64,000 bases of DNA from Ceratothoa steindachneri (Eukaryota > Arthropoda > Malacostraca > Isopoda > Cymothoidae), in assembly GCA_963969495.1 (NCBI GenBank), contig OZ018331.1, positions 151,463,264 to 151,527,263 of the forward strand, in the 5' to 3' direction. The notes beneath the pieces were generated by a model, which was not told the DNA's origin, searched no databases, and saw nothing but the letters and a program-made list of their open reading frames with translations. A program made the position numbers and the translations under genes. Below, piece by piece: positions 11,140 to 20,705 of this stretch (position 1 is the stretch's first letter; each line of letters begins with the position of its first letter).

Positions 11140-11849
11140 TGTGAGGGAATGCACTCGAAGGACCACCGTAATAGCAAGCTCCTTGGAAATACCCATCTAT
11201 TTTTTCAAGGTCGCATGAGCCAGCGTGAGAATTTTTCGAAAGTCGAGGAAGAATCCGTCACTCACTTAATCACTCGTCCCAGCTGTGTTTGTTTTCAGAC
11301 GCCGATCGTCCCCACCCCCTTCCCTGCGACAACGCCGTGCGCGGCCATATTAACCCTACCCCCATATCGCGAGGCGAGTTTGATCGTCTGGAACGGCGCG
11401 TTATCATGAATTGTGTTTGCTTAGACTGTCACAAAGAATCCCATGGGGACCGCAAGGCCCAGAGGCGTCTAGCAGAGCAGCCACCCGTGTATTTAACCCG
11501 AAGCTCACCATCTCTCGAGGAGATTGAAAGCCCGCCATCCACTCCGTCCGGACTGCCGTCTGGTTCCCCTGACCACCCGTAACTTGTTGTTGAAGATCTC
11601 GTCATCAGATATACCTTCGTTAAGCTTTGGCCCCTGTTCAGAGGAAAGCTATCGAGCCTTCTTCTTCCCGGAGATTTGTGCGGCCCTCTCATCTTCACCA
11701 CCCCTTCCAGATTCCCGTCTTTCGAAACTGAGACTCCCTGTCGATCAGTAGAATCGTCTCGAGTTGATATTACGTATCTCTGGAGCAGAGAAAATCTCCT
11801 TATTCATCACGAAGTAATCCAAATCCATCTTCGAGTCCTCCTAGTCAGG
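11140..11849 (+). repeat. Left direct repeat, part 1 (candidate 5' LTR)
   Basis: Begins TGTGAGGGAATGC and matches 19408-20080 closely along its length in the same orientation. It is cut at 11849 by the insertion of a LINE and resumes at 13203. The two copies bracket a Gypsy-type element, and the right copy is preceded by a polypurine tract, so I infer these are LTRs. Shared short ORFs in the repeat (for example 'YLTRSSPSLEEIESP') are probably not meaningful. An alternative is two copies of an unrelated dispersed repeat. Confidence 0.6.
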
Positions 11850-12863
11850 ATTGGGATATGTGGGGGTGTTTCAAATTGGATAGCTGAGTGGCTGAAAGAC
11901 AGGAAGCAAAGGGTAGTGCTAAATGGTGTAAAGTCAGAGTGGAGGGATGTTATCAGTGGGGTTCCTCAGGGATCAGTTCTCGGTCCATTATTATTTGTCA
12001 TCTATATAAACGATCTTGGGGAGGCAGTTAATAATAAAGTGTCAATTTTTGCGGATGATACCAAATTAGCAGCTGTAGTTAAAGATATTGATGATAATTT
12101 TAAAGTGCAGGGGGACTTAAATAAATTGTTATCCTGGGCACATAAGTGGCAAATGACTTTCAACCTTGATAAGTGCAAAGTTATTAACATGGGAAAAGAT
12201 AATAGAGAATTTAACTATGAAATGGATGGGCATTGGCTGAGCTCAGTAGAGGATGAGAAAGATCTAGGAGTAGTAATAGATAAGTCATTAAGGTTTTCTA
12301 AGCAGTGTATTGAAGCAAGAAATAGGGCAAATAGAGTGCTGGGTTTTATTAAGAGAAATGTCAGTTACAAAAGTAAGGAGGTTATTCTTAAACTCTATAA
12401 CTCTTATGTTAGGCCACATCTAGAGTACTGTATACAGGCATGGTCCCCACATTTTAGACACGATATTAACCTTCTTGAGTCAGTGCAACGGAGGGCAACA
12501 AAGATTATTCCTTCCCTGAGGCACCTTGAATATGAAGATAGACTGAGGGTATTAAATATGTTCTCGTTCGAAAGGAGGTGTGTGAGAGGGGATATGATTG
12601 AGCTGTTTAAAATTTTTTCCGGGATAGATTAATTGGATGTTAGCAAGTTTTTTGAGTTAGATGATGGAAATCGGACTAGAGGTCACCACTTGAAAATTAA
12701 AAAGCAAGGGTGTAGGTTGGATTTAAGAAAGTATTTTTTCACCAATAGAGTGGTAGACTTCTGGAACAAATTGCCGCAGAGGGTAGTAGGTAGTCCAAAT
12801 CTAAATGTATTTAAGAGTAGGTTGGATGAGTTTATGGGAAGGGAAGGTTGTGATGGTTCCTAA
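11850..12863 (+). pseudogene. Reverse transcriptase, C-terminal half
   Basis: RNA-directed DNA polymerase of a non-LTR retrotransposon, starting inside the fingers/palm. It shows the 'SGVPQGSVLGPLLF' motif (about 11955-11997), the catalytic 'FADDTK' (about 12048-12065), 'DLGVVIDKSLRFSKQC', the thumb motif 'VRPHLEYC' and the C-terminal 'IPSLRHLEYEDRL'. One in-frame TAA at 12630-12632 splits off the last 76 codons, which continue in the same frame with 'RVVDFWNKLPQRVV' to the TAA after 12861. The endonuclease and first RT motifs are absent. Catalytic Asp residues are intact, but the copy is dead by truncation. Confidence 0.9.
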
Positions 12864-13017
12864 GTTTTGTATATATTAATATTGTTTGTATATATCTATA
12901 GCTGCATGATTTAGTTCTTGACAAGCCTTGATTGGTGATACCCTTGTTTCTGGATGCAATCCTCTGGATGTAGTTTTCCTGGGAGTTTGGGTGCCTTGAA
13001 AAAGAGGCCGCTTGACT

Positions 13018-13174
13018 CGGATGACCTATGATGAGCCCTTGTGGCTTTTGTCATCCGTTATATTATATTGTGGGGGACTTTGATTTTGTCTTCCCCTGGT
13101 GATGGTGCTTTTTGTGGGTGGGTTTTGACGGAGGCGGATGACCTTTGATAGGCCCTTGTGGCTTTTGTCATCCG
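13018..13174 (+). repeat. Duplicated 40-nt hairpin in the LINE 3' UTR
   Basis: CGGATGAC...GTCATCCG forms a perfect 8-bp stem at 13018-13057 and again at 13135-13174. Both copies have the same length and a nearly identical loop (gcccttgtggctttt). They lie just before the (ttatg)n tail. In related LINEs such 3' hairpins are recognised by the element's own reverse transcriptase; the role here is inferred from position. Confidence 0.7.
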
Positions 13175-13202
13175 TGTAATTATGTTATGTTATGTTATGT
13201 TA

Positions 13203-13335
13203 TGACTCCCCGAAGTATCTTCTTGAAGACCTGTGCCGTTGTCTTCCACTCCCGATCCAATTCGCTCGCGCTTGAAGGTAAAGCGACCGTGTATGGTCAT
13301 TCCCAGATTACCTAGTCTACACAGGTATACCTCGA
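13203..13335 (+). repeat. Left direct repeat, part 2 (candidate 5' LTR, continued)
   Basis: Resumes the text broken at 11849 and matches 20083-20190 (gactccccgaagtatcttct onward), then agtctacacaggtatacctcga, which in the right copy lies displaced at about 20528-20549. It then runs into an (AT)n tract and the palindrome, so a second element has inserted here. Confidence 0.65.
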
Positions 13336-13429
13336 TATATATATATATATATATATATAATGAAAAACTCACAAAGTATCACGTGAGGGTAGCAAATGAA
13401 TGCAATGTCCCGCAGGAAAAAAATGAAAA

Positions 13430-13480
13430 GGTGTTTCCAAGTACTTTCGAACTTTATTAAGTTCCTTATCAAGGATAACT
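13430..13480 (-). ncRNA. Hammerhead-ribozyme-like core, left palindrome arm
   Basis: On the reverse strand: core TTGATAA (13466-13472), a stem of 6 bp (GAACTT/AAGTTC) with loop AATA, then GAAA (13444-13447), then the self-complementary AGTACT. It has the hammerhead order of core, stem II, GAAA, stem III. The usual C at position 3 and G at position 8 are U and A, which could still pair. One extra G precedes stem II. Confidence 0.4.
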
Positions 13481-13797
13481 ACAAGAAATAATATTATATT
13501 AGAGGTATATATACGAAAGAAAAGTATGAAAGACCGCTGATAAAACAAGAAATCACGAATGAGGAAGAGGGAAGGGAGAAAGTAAAATAAACACATTAAG
13601 AATTACAAGAAGCAGGTAGTAAGGTCAAACTAAGCCGAAGGAAAGGGTAACAGACCTTACTACCTGCTTCTTGTAATTCTTAATGTGTTTATTTTACTTT
13701 CTCCCTTCCCTCTTCCTCATTCGTGATTTCTTGTTTTATCAGCGGTCTTTCATACTTTTCTTTCGTATATATACCTCTAATATAATATTATTTCTTG

Positions 13798-13850
13798 TAG
13801 TTATCCTTGATAAGGAACTTAATAAAGTTTCGAAAGTACTTGGAAACACC
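13798..13850 (+). ncRNA. Hammerhead-ribozyme-like core, right palindrome arm
   Basis: Same motif as the left arm: TTGATAA at 13807-13813, GGAACTT/AAGTTTC stem with loop AATA, GAAA at 13832-13835, then AGTACTT. Bases before the core (ATCC) can pair with GGAA after AGTACTT as stem I. The extra T in this arm gives a 7-bp stem II with one G-U pair directly on the core, so this copy fits the hammerhead fold better than its partner. Confidence 0.45.
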
Positions 13851-13918
13851 TTTTCATTTTTTTCCTGCAGGACATTGCATTCATTTGCTACCCTCACGTG
13901 ATACTTTGTGAGTTTTTC

Positions 13919-14011
<93 letters not shown>

Positions 14012-14014
<3 letters not shown>

Positions 14015-14557
14015 TCTTGTGTCAGGTTAGGTTAGGTACTTTTTGTAGTGAAAACCCTAGATTCTTAATCACTATCCTTATATTTATCTGGTGACAGATA
14101 AAGTTGGGTTATTTTTTGTTTGAAAGAACCTTTTTTTTCTTTTCAAGTAACCCCCCCCCCCCAAGTTAAGTTGTTCAGTAACCAGCTTGCCAATTTCATT
14201 CATGGATATCCAAAGAATGTGGAACAAATTCTTTTCTTTTTTTTGATTGATCATTTTTTTGTGGTAACTATTTTTTCCCCCCAATTTTATTTCAGTTATG
14301 TGTGTGGATTTTGAGGGGTAGCGGACTATCTCCCCTAAAAAACCCTACTAATCCCTGTGCAGGATTAAAGGCCTATAAACTTTGGTCACATAGAGATCAA
14401 GTTTTGAATTATTTTCTATGTTATTTTCTTTATTGCGTGCAATCTTTGTGTAACAAATCTCCGTTAGGATTTTTGATACGATCGTCAGAGCTTCATAATC
14501 TTTTCCGTAAGTTCTTTGGGTGCGCCGATCGGTCAGAGGCGCATTTTCACCAACAAG
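14012..14557 (+). other. Leader region before gag
   Basis: No ORF of note. A candidate tRNA primer site of the TGGTGACAG type lies at about 14091-14100, a form seen in invertebrate Gypsy elements, which would put the end of the left LTR just upstream. Poly-C at 14151-14162. The link between this leader and the left direct repeat is obscured by the palindrome insertion. Confidence 0.35.
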
Positions 14558-15520
14558 ATGTCCTCATTTGAGCGTTTCCATCAACAAGGAGAGATTCTTG
14601 GGTTGTGAGGCAAGGATCTAGTTGCATATGTTCAAGAGGAAGAAATAAATAAAAGGGCAGTAAAACGAGAACAGAGAGAAGCTGAAGAGAGAAGAGAAAA
14701 AAAACTAAGAGAAGCTGAAAAAAGAACAGAGAGAAGCGAAAAAGAACTAAGAGAAGTTGAAAAAGAACGAAGAGACGCTGAAGAGAGAGAAAGTGAAAGA
14801 ATTCGTCAGCATGAGCATGAGCTTAACAGGAATCATCTGGAGACCTTTCCTGTTAGCTCGAGAAATAAATCCCTTCAAACCCCTTCGGTAAAGTTGCCAG
14901 TGTTTAAGGACGGCGAGGATTTCAAAGCCTACTTAACTCACTTTGAGAAAATTGTCGAAGTGAACCACTGGGATATAAAGCCGATGGAGTCGCTCGACTC
15001 CTTCCTTTCCTTAATACTAACCTTCTAGTAATCTTCATTTCACTCCCGGCCGAGGCTACTCTCGACTACTCATCCCTCAAGTCCGAATTATTATCGGCGG
15101 TTAATATGAATCCGATTACTATAGGTCAAAGTTCCGCCAGGCGAGAATAATCCCCGTTCAGGCCTACCGTCAATTTGGATTTACCCTCCAAGAACTTTCC
15201 AGTTGTGGTTGGACTCAGCTAAAGTCAACCGCGACTACGAGTCCCTAAGTGATTTCGTTCTACGGGATCAATTGATAGCTGCACTACCCTCTGAAATCCG
15301 CCCATTCGTGAAGGACAGATGCGTGTCTTCTTTCAAGGAATGCATAGAAGAAGCGGATGTGCCCGCATCAAGCCACCATCTTTATCCGAAAGACCCTAAG
15401 AAGTCTTATCCCCCATCTCCCAAAAGTAAAAATAACCTCTCCAAATTTCCCCAGAAGAATTCACCCAAGTTTGTGAAGGTACCTGGTCCCTTTAAACCCA
15501 GTACCATTTCCCGCTAGAAT
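14558..15520 (+). pseudogene. Gag relic (coiled coil + capsid-like region)
   Basis: Starts ATG 14558 ('MSSFERFHQQGEILG'), with TGA at 14606-14608, then reopens in the same frame. A highly charged Lys/Glu/Arg coiled coil follows (about 14640-14830), then 'VKLPVFKDGEDFKAYLTHFEKI' type text (14890-14960), the usual beginning of a Gypsy capsid. Frame changes follow near 15000-15190, and 15203-15517 continues with 'SDFVLRDQL' and 'LPSEIRPFVKDR', a conserved stretch of invertebrate Gypsy Gag. The structural protein packages element RNA. It is broken here by at least three lesions. Confidence 0.8.
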
Positions 15521-15579
15521 CGAGGGATATTAAGCCATTCATAAATAATCCCCCAGCGTGGGATTACCCTCGTAGGCCC

Positions 15580-15682
15580 ATAATTTGTTTTTCTTGCGGA
15601 GTTCCAGGCCATCTAAGGACACACTGTCCCCCAAACTCTCAATTTCGCTCTGCTCCTAGTCATCAAATCCACCAAATAAGTG

Positions 15683-15723
<41 letters not shown>

Positions 15724-16010
15724 CGCCTGCTCGCCCTGAAACGCTAGCAACTTCTCCAACAAGCAGTCCCCCGGGACAGCAAGTTAATTTCCTTTTTAAC
15801 AAAAGCTTCCCCGGTGGGCTTGAGTTTGAAAATGGAAGTGTTAATGGCCGCCGAGTGTCAACCCTCGTAAGAGACACCGGATGCACTTGCTTCGTCGTCT
15901 CTAAAAAGTTGCTCCCTCCAGTGAGCCCCGACCACGATAAATTTGTTGTAGTCCATGACTACCTGGGACGTGCAAATCGGTTCCCCGTGGTCCGCTGCTA
16001 TCGCAAATGA
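15580..16010 (+). pseudogene. Nucleocapsid knuckle and aspartic protease relic
   Basis: A CCHC zinc knuckle with CX2CX4HX4C spacing ('CFSCGVPGHLRTHC') is read at 15588-15629. A (CT)n run at 15688-15721 then breaks the frame. At about 15835-15920 'VSTLVRDTGCTCFVVSK' supplies the Asp-Thr-Gly active site of the retroviral-type protease. The domain is short and followed by stops. Confidence 0.7.
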
Positions 16011-16034
16011 GCAAACTTCACTAGCTGGGCCGAA

Positions 16035-17430
16035 GTGATAGCAATCCTCATTAAATTCTGCGCCGTGTTGATCGGCCAGAGCCTGCAGCTATCCCCGAAC
16101 CCCGTCACTCAGTCCATCATCACGAGGGCACAAGCGTTAAAGGACACTGTTCCTCCCGTGTCTTTAGAACCCCCTTATGCCCCAGAGTTTGCAGCCCTTC
16201 AAAACGAGACTTTTGCAAGCGCTCAAAATGAATGTCTCACTCTTCAGTCCTTGTGGGAAAAAAACAATAAGTAACGAACGTAGATCTTCCTGTGGTCAAA
16301 GGGAAGTCGCCTACCTCATTAGCGACGGACTTCTTTATCGCTCCAGTTCGGCTGAGGGTAAAACCCCCACTCGCTCGTTGTGTATCACCTGGTCTCATGT
16401 TCTCCAAGTCCTCCGAATCACACACGATGGATTAATGACTGGTCATTACAGTCACAACAAAACGTCTCAGAGAATCTTCCGTTATTTCTTCTAGCCCGGT
16501 GCCAAAGAAATTAGAGTTTTGCAGGTCATGTGACATTTGCCAGAAGACTACAGCAAAAGGATGAATACCACTTGCTCCCCTCCAGAAGACACCGATTGTC
16601 TCGGAGCCTTTTTTAGAGTGGGCATAGACCTAATTGACCCAATTCACCCCCGTCTAGCGAAGGACACTCGTACATCCTCACTCTTGTTGACTTTGCAATG
16701 AGATTCCCCGACGCAGTTCCCCTTAAAAAAATTGATAGCGTGAGTTGTGCGGAGGCCCTTATTTCTATCTTTCTCGCGTCGGTATCCCTAAGATCCGGTC
16801 CGACAAAGGTAGACAGTTCACCTCGGAGCTAATGGAACACATCAGTAAGCTCCTTACGATCAAGCCCTTGTTCACCTCCCCCTTTCACCCCGCCGCTAAC
16901 GGCATCTGTGAAAAGTTGAATGGCACTCTGAAGACCATTTTGAAAAAGTTATGCTATGCTCAGACCCCAAAAGGGCATCGATATCTGCCGTTTGCCCTGT
17001 TCGCCTGCAGAGAAATCCCCCGCAGAACTTTAGGGTTTGCCCCCTTCGAGCTCTTGTATGGCTGAAAGGTACGTGAACCAATGAGCATTTTGAATGAACC
17101 TTTTTCTAATCCCCGCCTGGATGAGGAGATCAAGTCCTTGTATCTTTACGGAACCGCTTGGAAGAATACGCCTATCTAGCGTACACAAATTTGGACCTAA
17201 ATTTAGAAAGATATAGGACCTATTTTGAAGTTAGCTCCAAAGAAAGGTGATTCAAGCCCGGTAAATTGGTGCTGCTCCTCTTACCTACGGAGACAAGAAA
17301 GCTCTTGTCCCAATGAAAAGGCCCTTTCCCAATCCTAGAAGCCCGCGGTCCCGTAGATTACATAATACAGACCCCCTCAGGGAACAAATTGTTTCATGTG
17401 AATGTGCTTAAGCGCTATCACCACCGCGCA
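16035..17430 (+). pseudogene. Integrase relic
   Basis: Inserts element DNA into the genome. Zinc-binding N-terminus: His residues in 'ITHDGLMTGHYSH' (about 16418-16455) and Cys pair in 'CDICQKT' (about 16528-16548). Catalytic core: 'IRSDKGRQFTS' (about 16793-16825) holds the second Asp and 'NGICEKLNGTLK' (about 16898-16935) the Glu of the DDE triad. It ends with 'PFALFACREIPRRT' and 'FAPFELLYG' (to 17065). A C-terminal GPY/F-type module with 'FHVNVLKRY' is at 17389-17420. Stops at 16492, 17062 and elsewhere make it inactive. It lies before the RT, which defines the unusual domain order. Confidence 0.85.
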
Positions 17431-18312
17431 TGCATTAACAATATAATTGCCCTTAACAAAGAGGCAGTAATGGAGGCCTCTTATCAATCTGAGCCTCTTA
17501 ATTTAATACAAACTGTATGTGTCGAAGCGGACGAAAAATACCCCCAGTTAGAACCCCTTCAGAAGACGCAGTTGGCTCTTTTGTTAGCTGAATTCCCCGA
17601 TGTAACTTGTGAGAAGCCTGGTTGCTCTTTGTATTTCGAGCATGATATAGCCCTAACCACCCAGGAGCCTATTAGATCCAAGCCCTAACCGGTACCCGTT
17701 CACTTGCGCTCTACTTTTAACGTCGAAGTGGAAAACTTGCTAAAGTTAGGAATAATTGAACCTTCCACGTTGAATTATTGCTCTCTCATTGTTATGGTCA
17801 GAAAGCCGGATCAGTCTTTTCGCATGTGCGTAGACTTTAGAAAGCTGAACGCTGTAACAGTTTTCGAAGCTGAGCCTATCCCTTTGATAGACCAGAGCCT
17901 ACATCTATTTGAAGAGGTCAACTATATTTCGGAGATAGACTTGTGTAAGGCCTACTATAAAATCCTCCTTAAGGATAGTGCCCGGAAATACAGAGCATAT
18001 TCAACAGAAAAAGGCCTTATGCAGTTTAAGCGCCTACCTTTTGGTTTAGTTACTGCCTGTAGTAACTATAATCGAATGATGCGCAGGATACCGGATGGGC
18101 TGAGTAACATTTCCTTTTTCTTCGATAACGTTTACGTGGCCACCCGTACATGGGACCAGCATCTTACCTCCCTACAATCGCTCCTCAATAGGCTTCGTGA
18201 AAACGGCCTCACTATAGGCCCTAGTAAGTGCCATTTCGCCTATAGCAATATTAATGGCCCCTCAAAAGGAAAAGGTAAAGGCTATCGCCGTCATGCCCCT
18301 CCCGCGTACTAA
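17431..18312 (+). pseudogene. Gypsy-type reverse transcriptase relic
   Basis: Copies element RNA into DNA. The N-terminal part (17530-17688) has 'LAEFPDVTCEKPGC' and is closed by a TAA at 17686-17688. After it, 17704-18312 contains 'LLKLGIIEPS', 'FRMCVDFRKLNAVT', 'ISEIDLCKAYYKI', 'FKRLPFGLVTA' and the position of the catalytic YIDD box, which here reads 'FFFDN' (about 18116-18130), so the second active-site Asp is replaced by Asn. The RT belongs to the Ty3/Gypsy type by these motifs. The reading frame shifts to 18254 for the end of the domain. Confidence 0.88.
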
Positions 18313-18914
18313 AAAGCAATTACGCTCTTTTCTCGGGTCGACATCCTTTTTCCGACATTTTGTTCCGAATTTCGCTGCCTTAGTGTCTCCCCTTAGCTCC
18401 CTACTAAAGAAACGTTCCCCGGACCCCCTCGCATGGAACCTCAAAGCGACCACCCACTTCCATCAGCTGAAGAAAAGACTAACATCAGCTCCCATACTGA
18501 GACTCCTGAATACGAACAAACCTTTTGGGATACGAACGGACGCTTTTAATAAAGGCATTGGTTGCGTCTTGCTCCAGTATGAAGGAGACGGCAACAGTTA
18601 CCCCATTGCGTACGCTAGCCGGAAGCTCTCGTCACGCGAAAGGAACTATGCGGTCATAGAAATTGAAGCTCTAGCGATCGTATGGAGTGTACAGAAATTC
18701 CAAACATATTTGTTAGGTAAGTAGTTCGTGATCGAAACCGATCATCGCCCATTGGCTAACTTAAAGAAGTGTAAAAGCCAGAACGGAAGGCTTATGCGTT
18801 GGAGTTTACTTCTAATGGAATACCAATTCTGAATAAGGTACATTAAAGGGACAGAAAACTGTGTTGCAGACTGTCTAAGTAGGAATCCAGTCGATGATCC
18901 TCCCTCTGCAAAGT
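18254..18914 (+). pseudogene. RNase H relic, end of pol
   Basis: Overlaps the RT end in another frame. Connection motifs 'KKQLRSFLGSTSFFRHFVPNFA' type text leads into RNase H: 'IRTDAFNKGIG' (first Asp), 'ASRKLSSRERNYAVIEIEAL' (Glu) and, after a TAG at 18721-18723, 'ETDHRPLANLKK' and 'CVADCLSRNPVDD', the usual end of Gypsy pol. The enzyme degrades template RNA during reverse transcription. It stops at 18914 and is followed by about 480 bp of non-coding sequence before the polypurine tract. Confidence 0.85.
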
Positions 18915-19394
18915 AAAATGTGTTAAGAATTGTACTCTGTGCACGTAATCAACTCTGTGAACTCGTTTTGTTTTTATACTTCTAGAACTCCGTCTTAACA
19001 GTGTATGTTTATGTTCCTTGGTTCTCATGTAAAATTTTGTTTTCCTTTTGTACATATTTTTCCTTTGCGTGTTTTTTTTTGTTTATTTTTGTATGGTATG
19101 TTTCTTTATTTTTATTGATATATGGTTCCACTACCCTTTTATGAATGAATCCTTTTAATTTTTTTTTGTAACTCGCATTTATTTACTTTGTGTGTTGTTT
19201 TTTTAAGTATACCCTGCGCCAGGGATTAAACGGAAGTAATTCATTCATTTTGTAACCACTGTCTCGACTTAAATTTAAAGGTCCACCCTTATTGGGCACC
19301 TGTAGACTGAGGTCAAAGTTTTCCCATACGCGACTGCTCGCATGTTTGGGAATGCCCTTTTACCTCCTCTTCAAATCAGGAAAACGTCATCTTC
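18915..19394 (+). other. Non-coding 3' part of the Gypsy element
   Basis: T-rich region with no envelope-like ORF and no recognisable motif other than the palindrome-like ccctgcgccaggg near 19210. Confidence 0.5.
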
Positions 19395-19407
19395 AGAAAG
19401 GAAGGCA
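19395..19407 (+). other. Polypurine tract
   Basis: CAGAAAGGAAGGCA directly precedes the TGTGAGGG start of the right repeat. A purine run at this position primes plus-strand DNA synthesis in LTR retroelements and supports reading the repeat as a 3' LTR. Confidence 0.55.
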
Positions 19408-20242
19408 TGTGAGGGAATGCTCTCGAAGGAACACCGTGAGAGGAAGCCCCTTAGAAATACACTTCTATTCTTTCAAGACCACGTGAGCCAGCGTGAGAAT
19501 TTTAGAAAGTCGAGGAAGAATCCGTCACTCGCTTGATCACCCGTCCCAGCAATGTTTGTTTTACGACGCTAGATCGTCCCCCCCCCCTCCCCTTCCATGC
19601 GATTACGCCGTGCGCGGCCATATTAAATCTACCCCCATAGCACGAGGCGAGTTTGATCGTCTGGAGCGACGCGTTATCATGCATTGTGTTTGCTTAGACT
19701 GGCGCCAGGAATCCCTTGGATACCGCAAGGCCCTGAAGCGTCTAGCAGAGCAGCCACCCGGGTATTTAACCCGAAGCTCACCATCTCTCGAGGAGATTGA
19801 AAGCCCGCTATCCCCTCCGTCCGGACTGCCGTCCGTTTCCCGTGACCCTCGGTAACTCGTTGTTGTCCGTCGTTGAAGATCTCGTCAGCAGATCTACCTT
19901 CGCAGAGTTTTGCGGCCCTCTCATTTTCATCACCCCTTCAAGATTCTCGTCTTTCGAGACTGAGACTCCCTGCTGATCAGTAGAATCATCTCGAATTTAG
20001 ATTACGTCTCTCTGGAGCAGAGAAAATCTCATTCTTCATCACGAAGTAATCCAACCTCATCTTCGAGTCCCCCTAGTTAGGACTCCCCGAAGTATCTTCT
20101 TGAAGACCTGCGCCGCTGTCTTCCACCCCTAATCCAATTCGCCGGGCTTGAAGGCAAAGCGATCGTTTATGGTCATCCCCAGATTACCTCGTTAATCTTC
20201 ACTTAATTCATTAAATTACCATAAGTAATTTGTTTCCCCTTT

Positions 20243-20329
<87 letters not shown>

Positions 20330-20549
20330 TGACACTTTTTCTCATATATTTTAAAATTATATTTTGGGGTATTGTCTTTATATATCCTTTGAACTGCAAC
20401 TTGGCAAGCCATTAATCTAAACCCGGTCAACCGTAATTCGGTCTCTTTATTAATCGTCCAGACATATCTCCAGCAGCCTGTGGTCAGCTATCTGCCCGTG
20501 CTTATGCAAGACTCTGAGCGCCGAGCTAGTCTGCACAGGTATACCTCGA
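19408..20549 (+). repeat. Right direct repeat (candidate 3' LTR)
   Basis: Begins TGTGAGGGAATGC and follows the left copy to about 20190 (cagattacct). Sequence absent from the left copy, including an (AT)n(GA)n tract, occupies about 20191-20525. The shared ending agtctgcacaggtatacctcga is then at 20528-20549. I therefore read 20191-20525 as an insertion in this copy or a deletion in the other. The exact 3' terminus is not fixed. Confidence 0.6.
20247..20325. repeat. Compound microsatellite (AT)n(GA)n
   Basis: About 44 bp of alternating TA followed by about 36 bp of GA. Confidence 0.98.
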
Positions 20550-20705
20550 CTGTGTGACAATAGACAAAAGGCCATGACAGAAGACTAATATAGAAATGGT
20601 GTTGGCTTTCTCCACCACCCAGGTGATGATTGGGTAACGAAGGAATCTCTTTTAGATAGAAAAAAAACGTATAAAAATCAAGCCATCCCAACAGTTAACA
20701 GCACA

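Larger units (their letters stand above)
11850..13204 (+). mobile_element. 5'-truncated CR1/Jockey-group LINE inserted in the left repeat
   Basis: The uninterrupted right repeat reads ctagttaggactccccg (about 20074-20090). In the left copy the same text is split between ...ctagtcagga (11850) and gactccccg (13203 on), so everything between is an insertion. It contains only the second half of a reverse transcriptase, a 3' UTR with two hairpins, and a terminal (ttatg)n tail at 13178-13204. This is the structure of a 5'-truncated target-primed insertion. No long target duplication is visible. Confidence 0.85.
13336..14012. mobile_element. Large palindrome of Penelope-type sequence
   Basis: Arms 13359-13626 and 13653-13922 are reverse complements with only a few differences (one is an extra T near 13830; another is cccgcagg versus cctgcagg). 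They surround a 26-bp spacer. Both outer ends run into (AT)n, about 20 bp on the left and about 90 bp on the right (to 14011). Each arm contains a hammerhead-like core pointing outward. (AT)n tails and hammerhead motifs in inverted terminal copies are features of Penelope-like elements, so I read this as two such ends in head-to-head arrangement. No protein-coding part is present. Confidence 0.6.
11140..20549 (+). mobile_element. Gypsy-type LTR retrotransposon with integrase upstream of RT (Gmr1-like order)
   Basis: Coding order on the plus strand is gag (14558), Cys-His knuckle (15588), protease (15835), integrase (16390-17430), reverse transcriptase (17580-18250), RNase H (18254-18914). Ordinary Gypsy/Metaviridae elements place integrase last. 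The Copia-like order with a Gypsy-type RT is the hallmark of the Gmr1-like group. A polypurine tract at 19395-19405 and the flanking direct repeats complete the structure. The outer limits are inferred from the repeats. Frameshifts and stops occur in every domain. Confidence 0.75.

Noticed and set aside
13369..13901. Two identical ORFs on opposite strands (starting 'MCLFYFLPSL')
   Set aside because: A consequence of the palindrome. The peptide is hydrophobic, has no family resemblance, and lies in non-coding Penelope-type sequence.
19690..19710. tggcgcc near 19700 as a tRNA primer site in the right direct repeat
   Set aside because: The matching position in the left repeat reads tgtcaca, and it lies inside the repeat and not after it.
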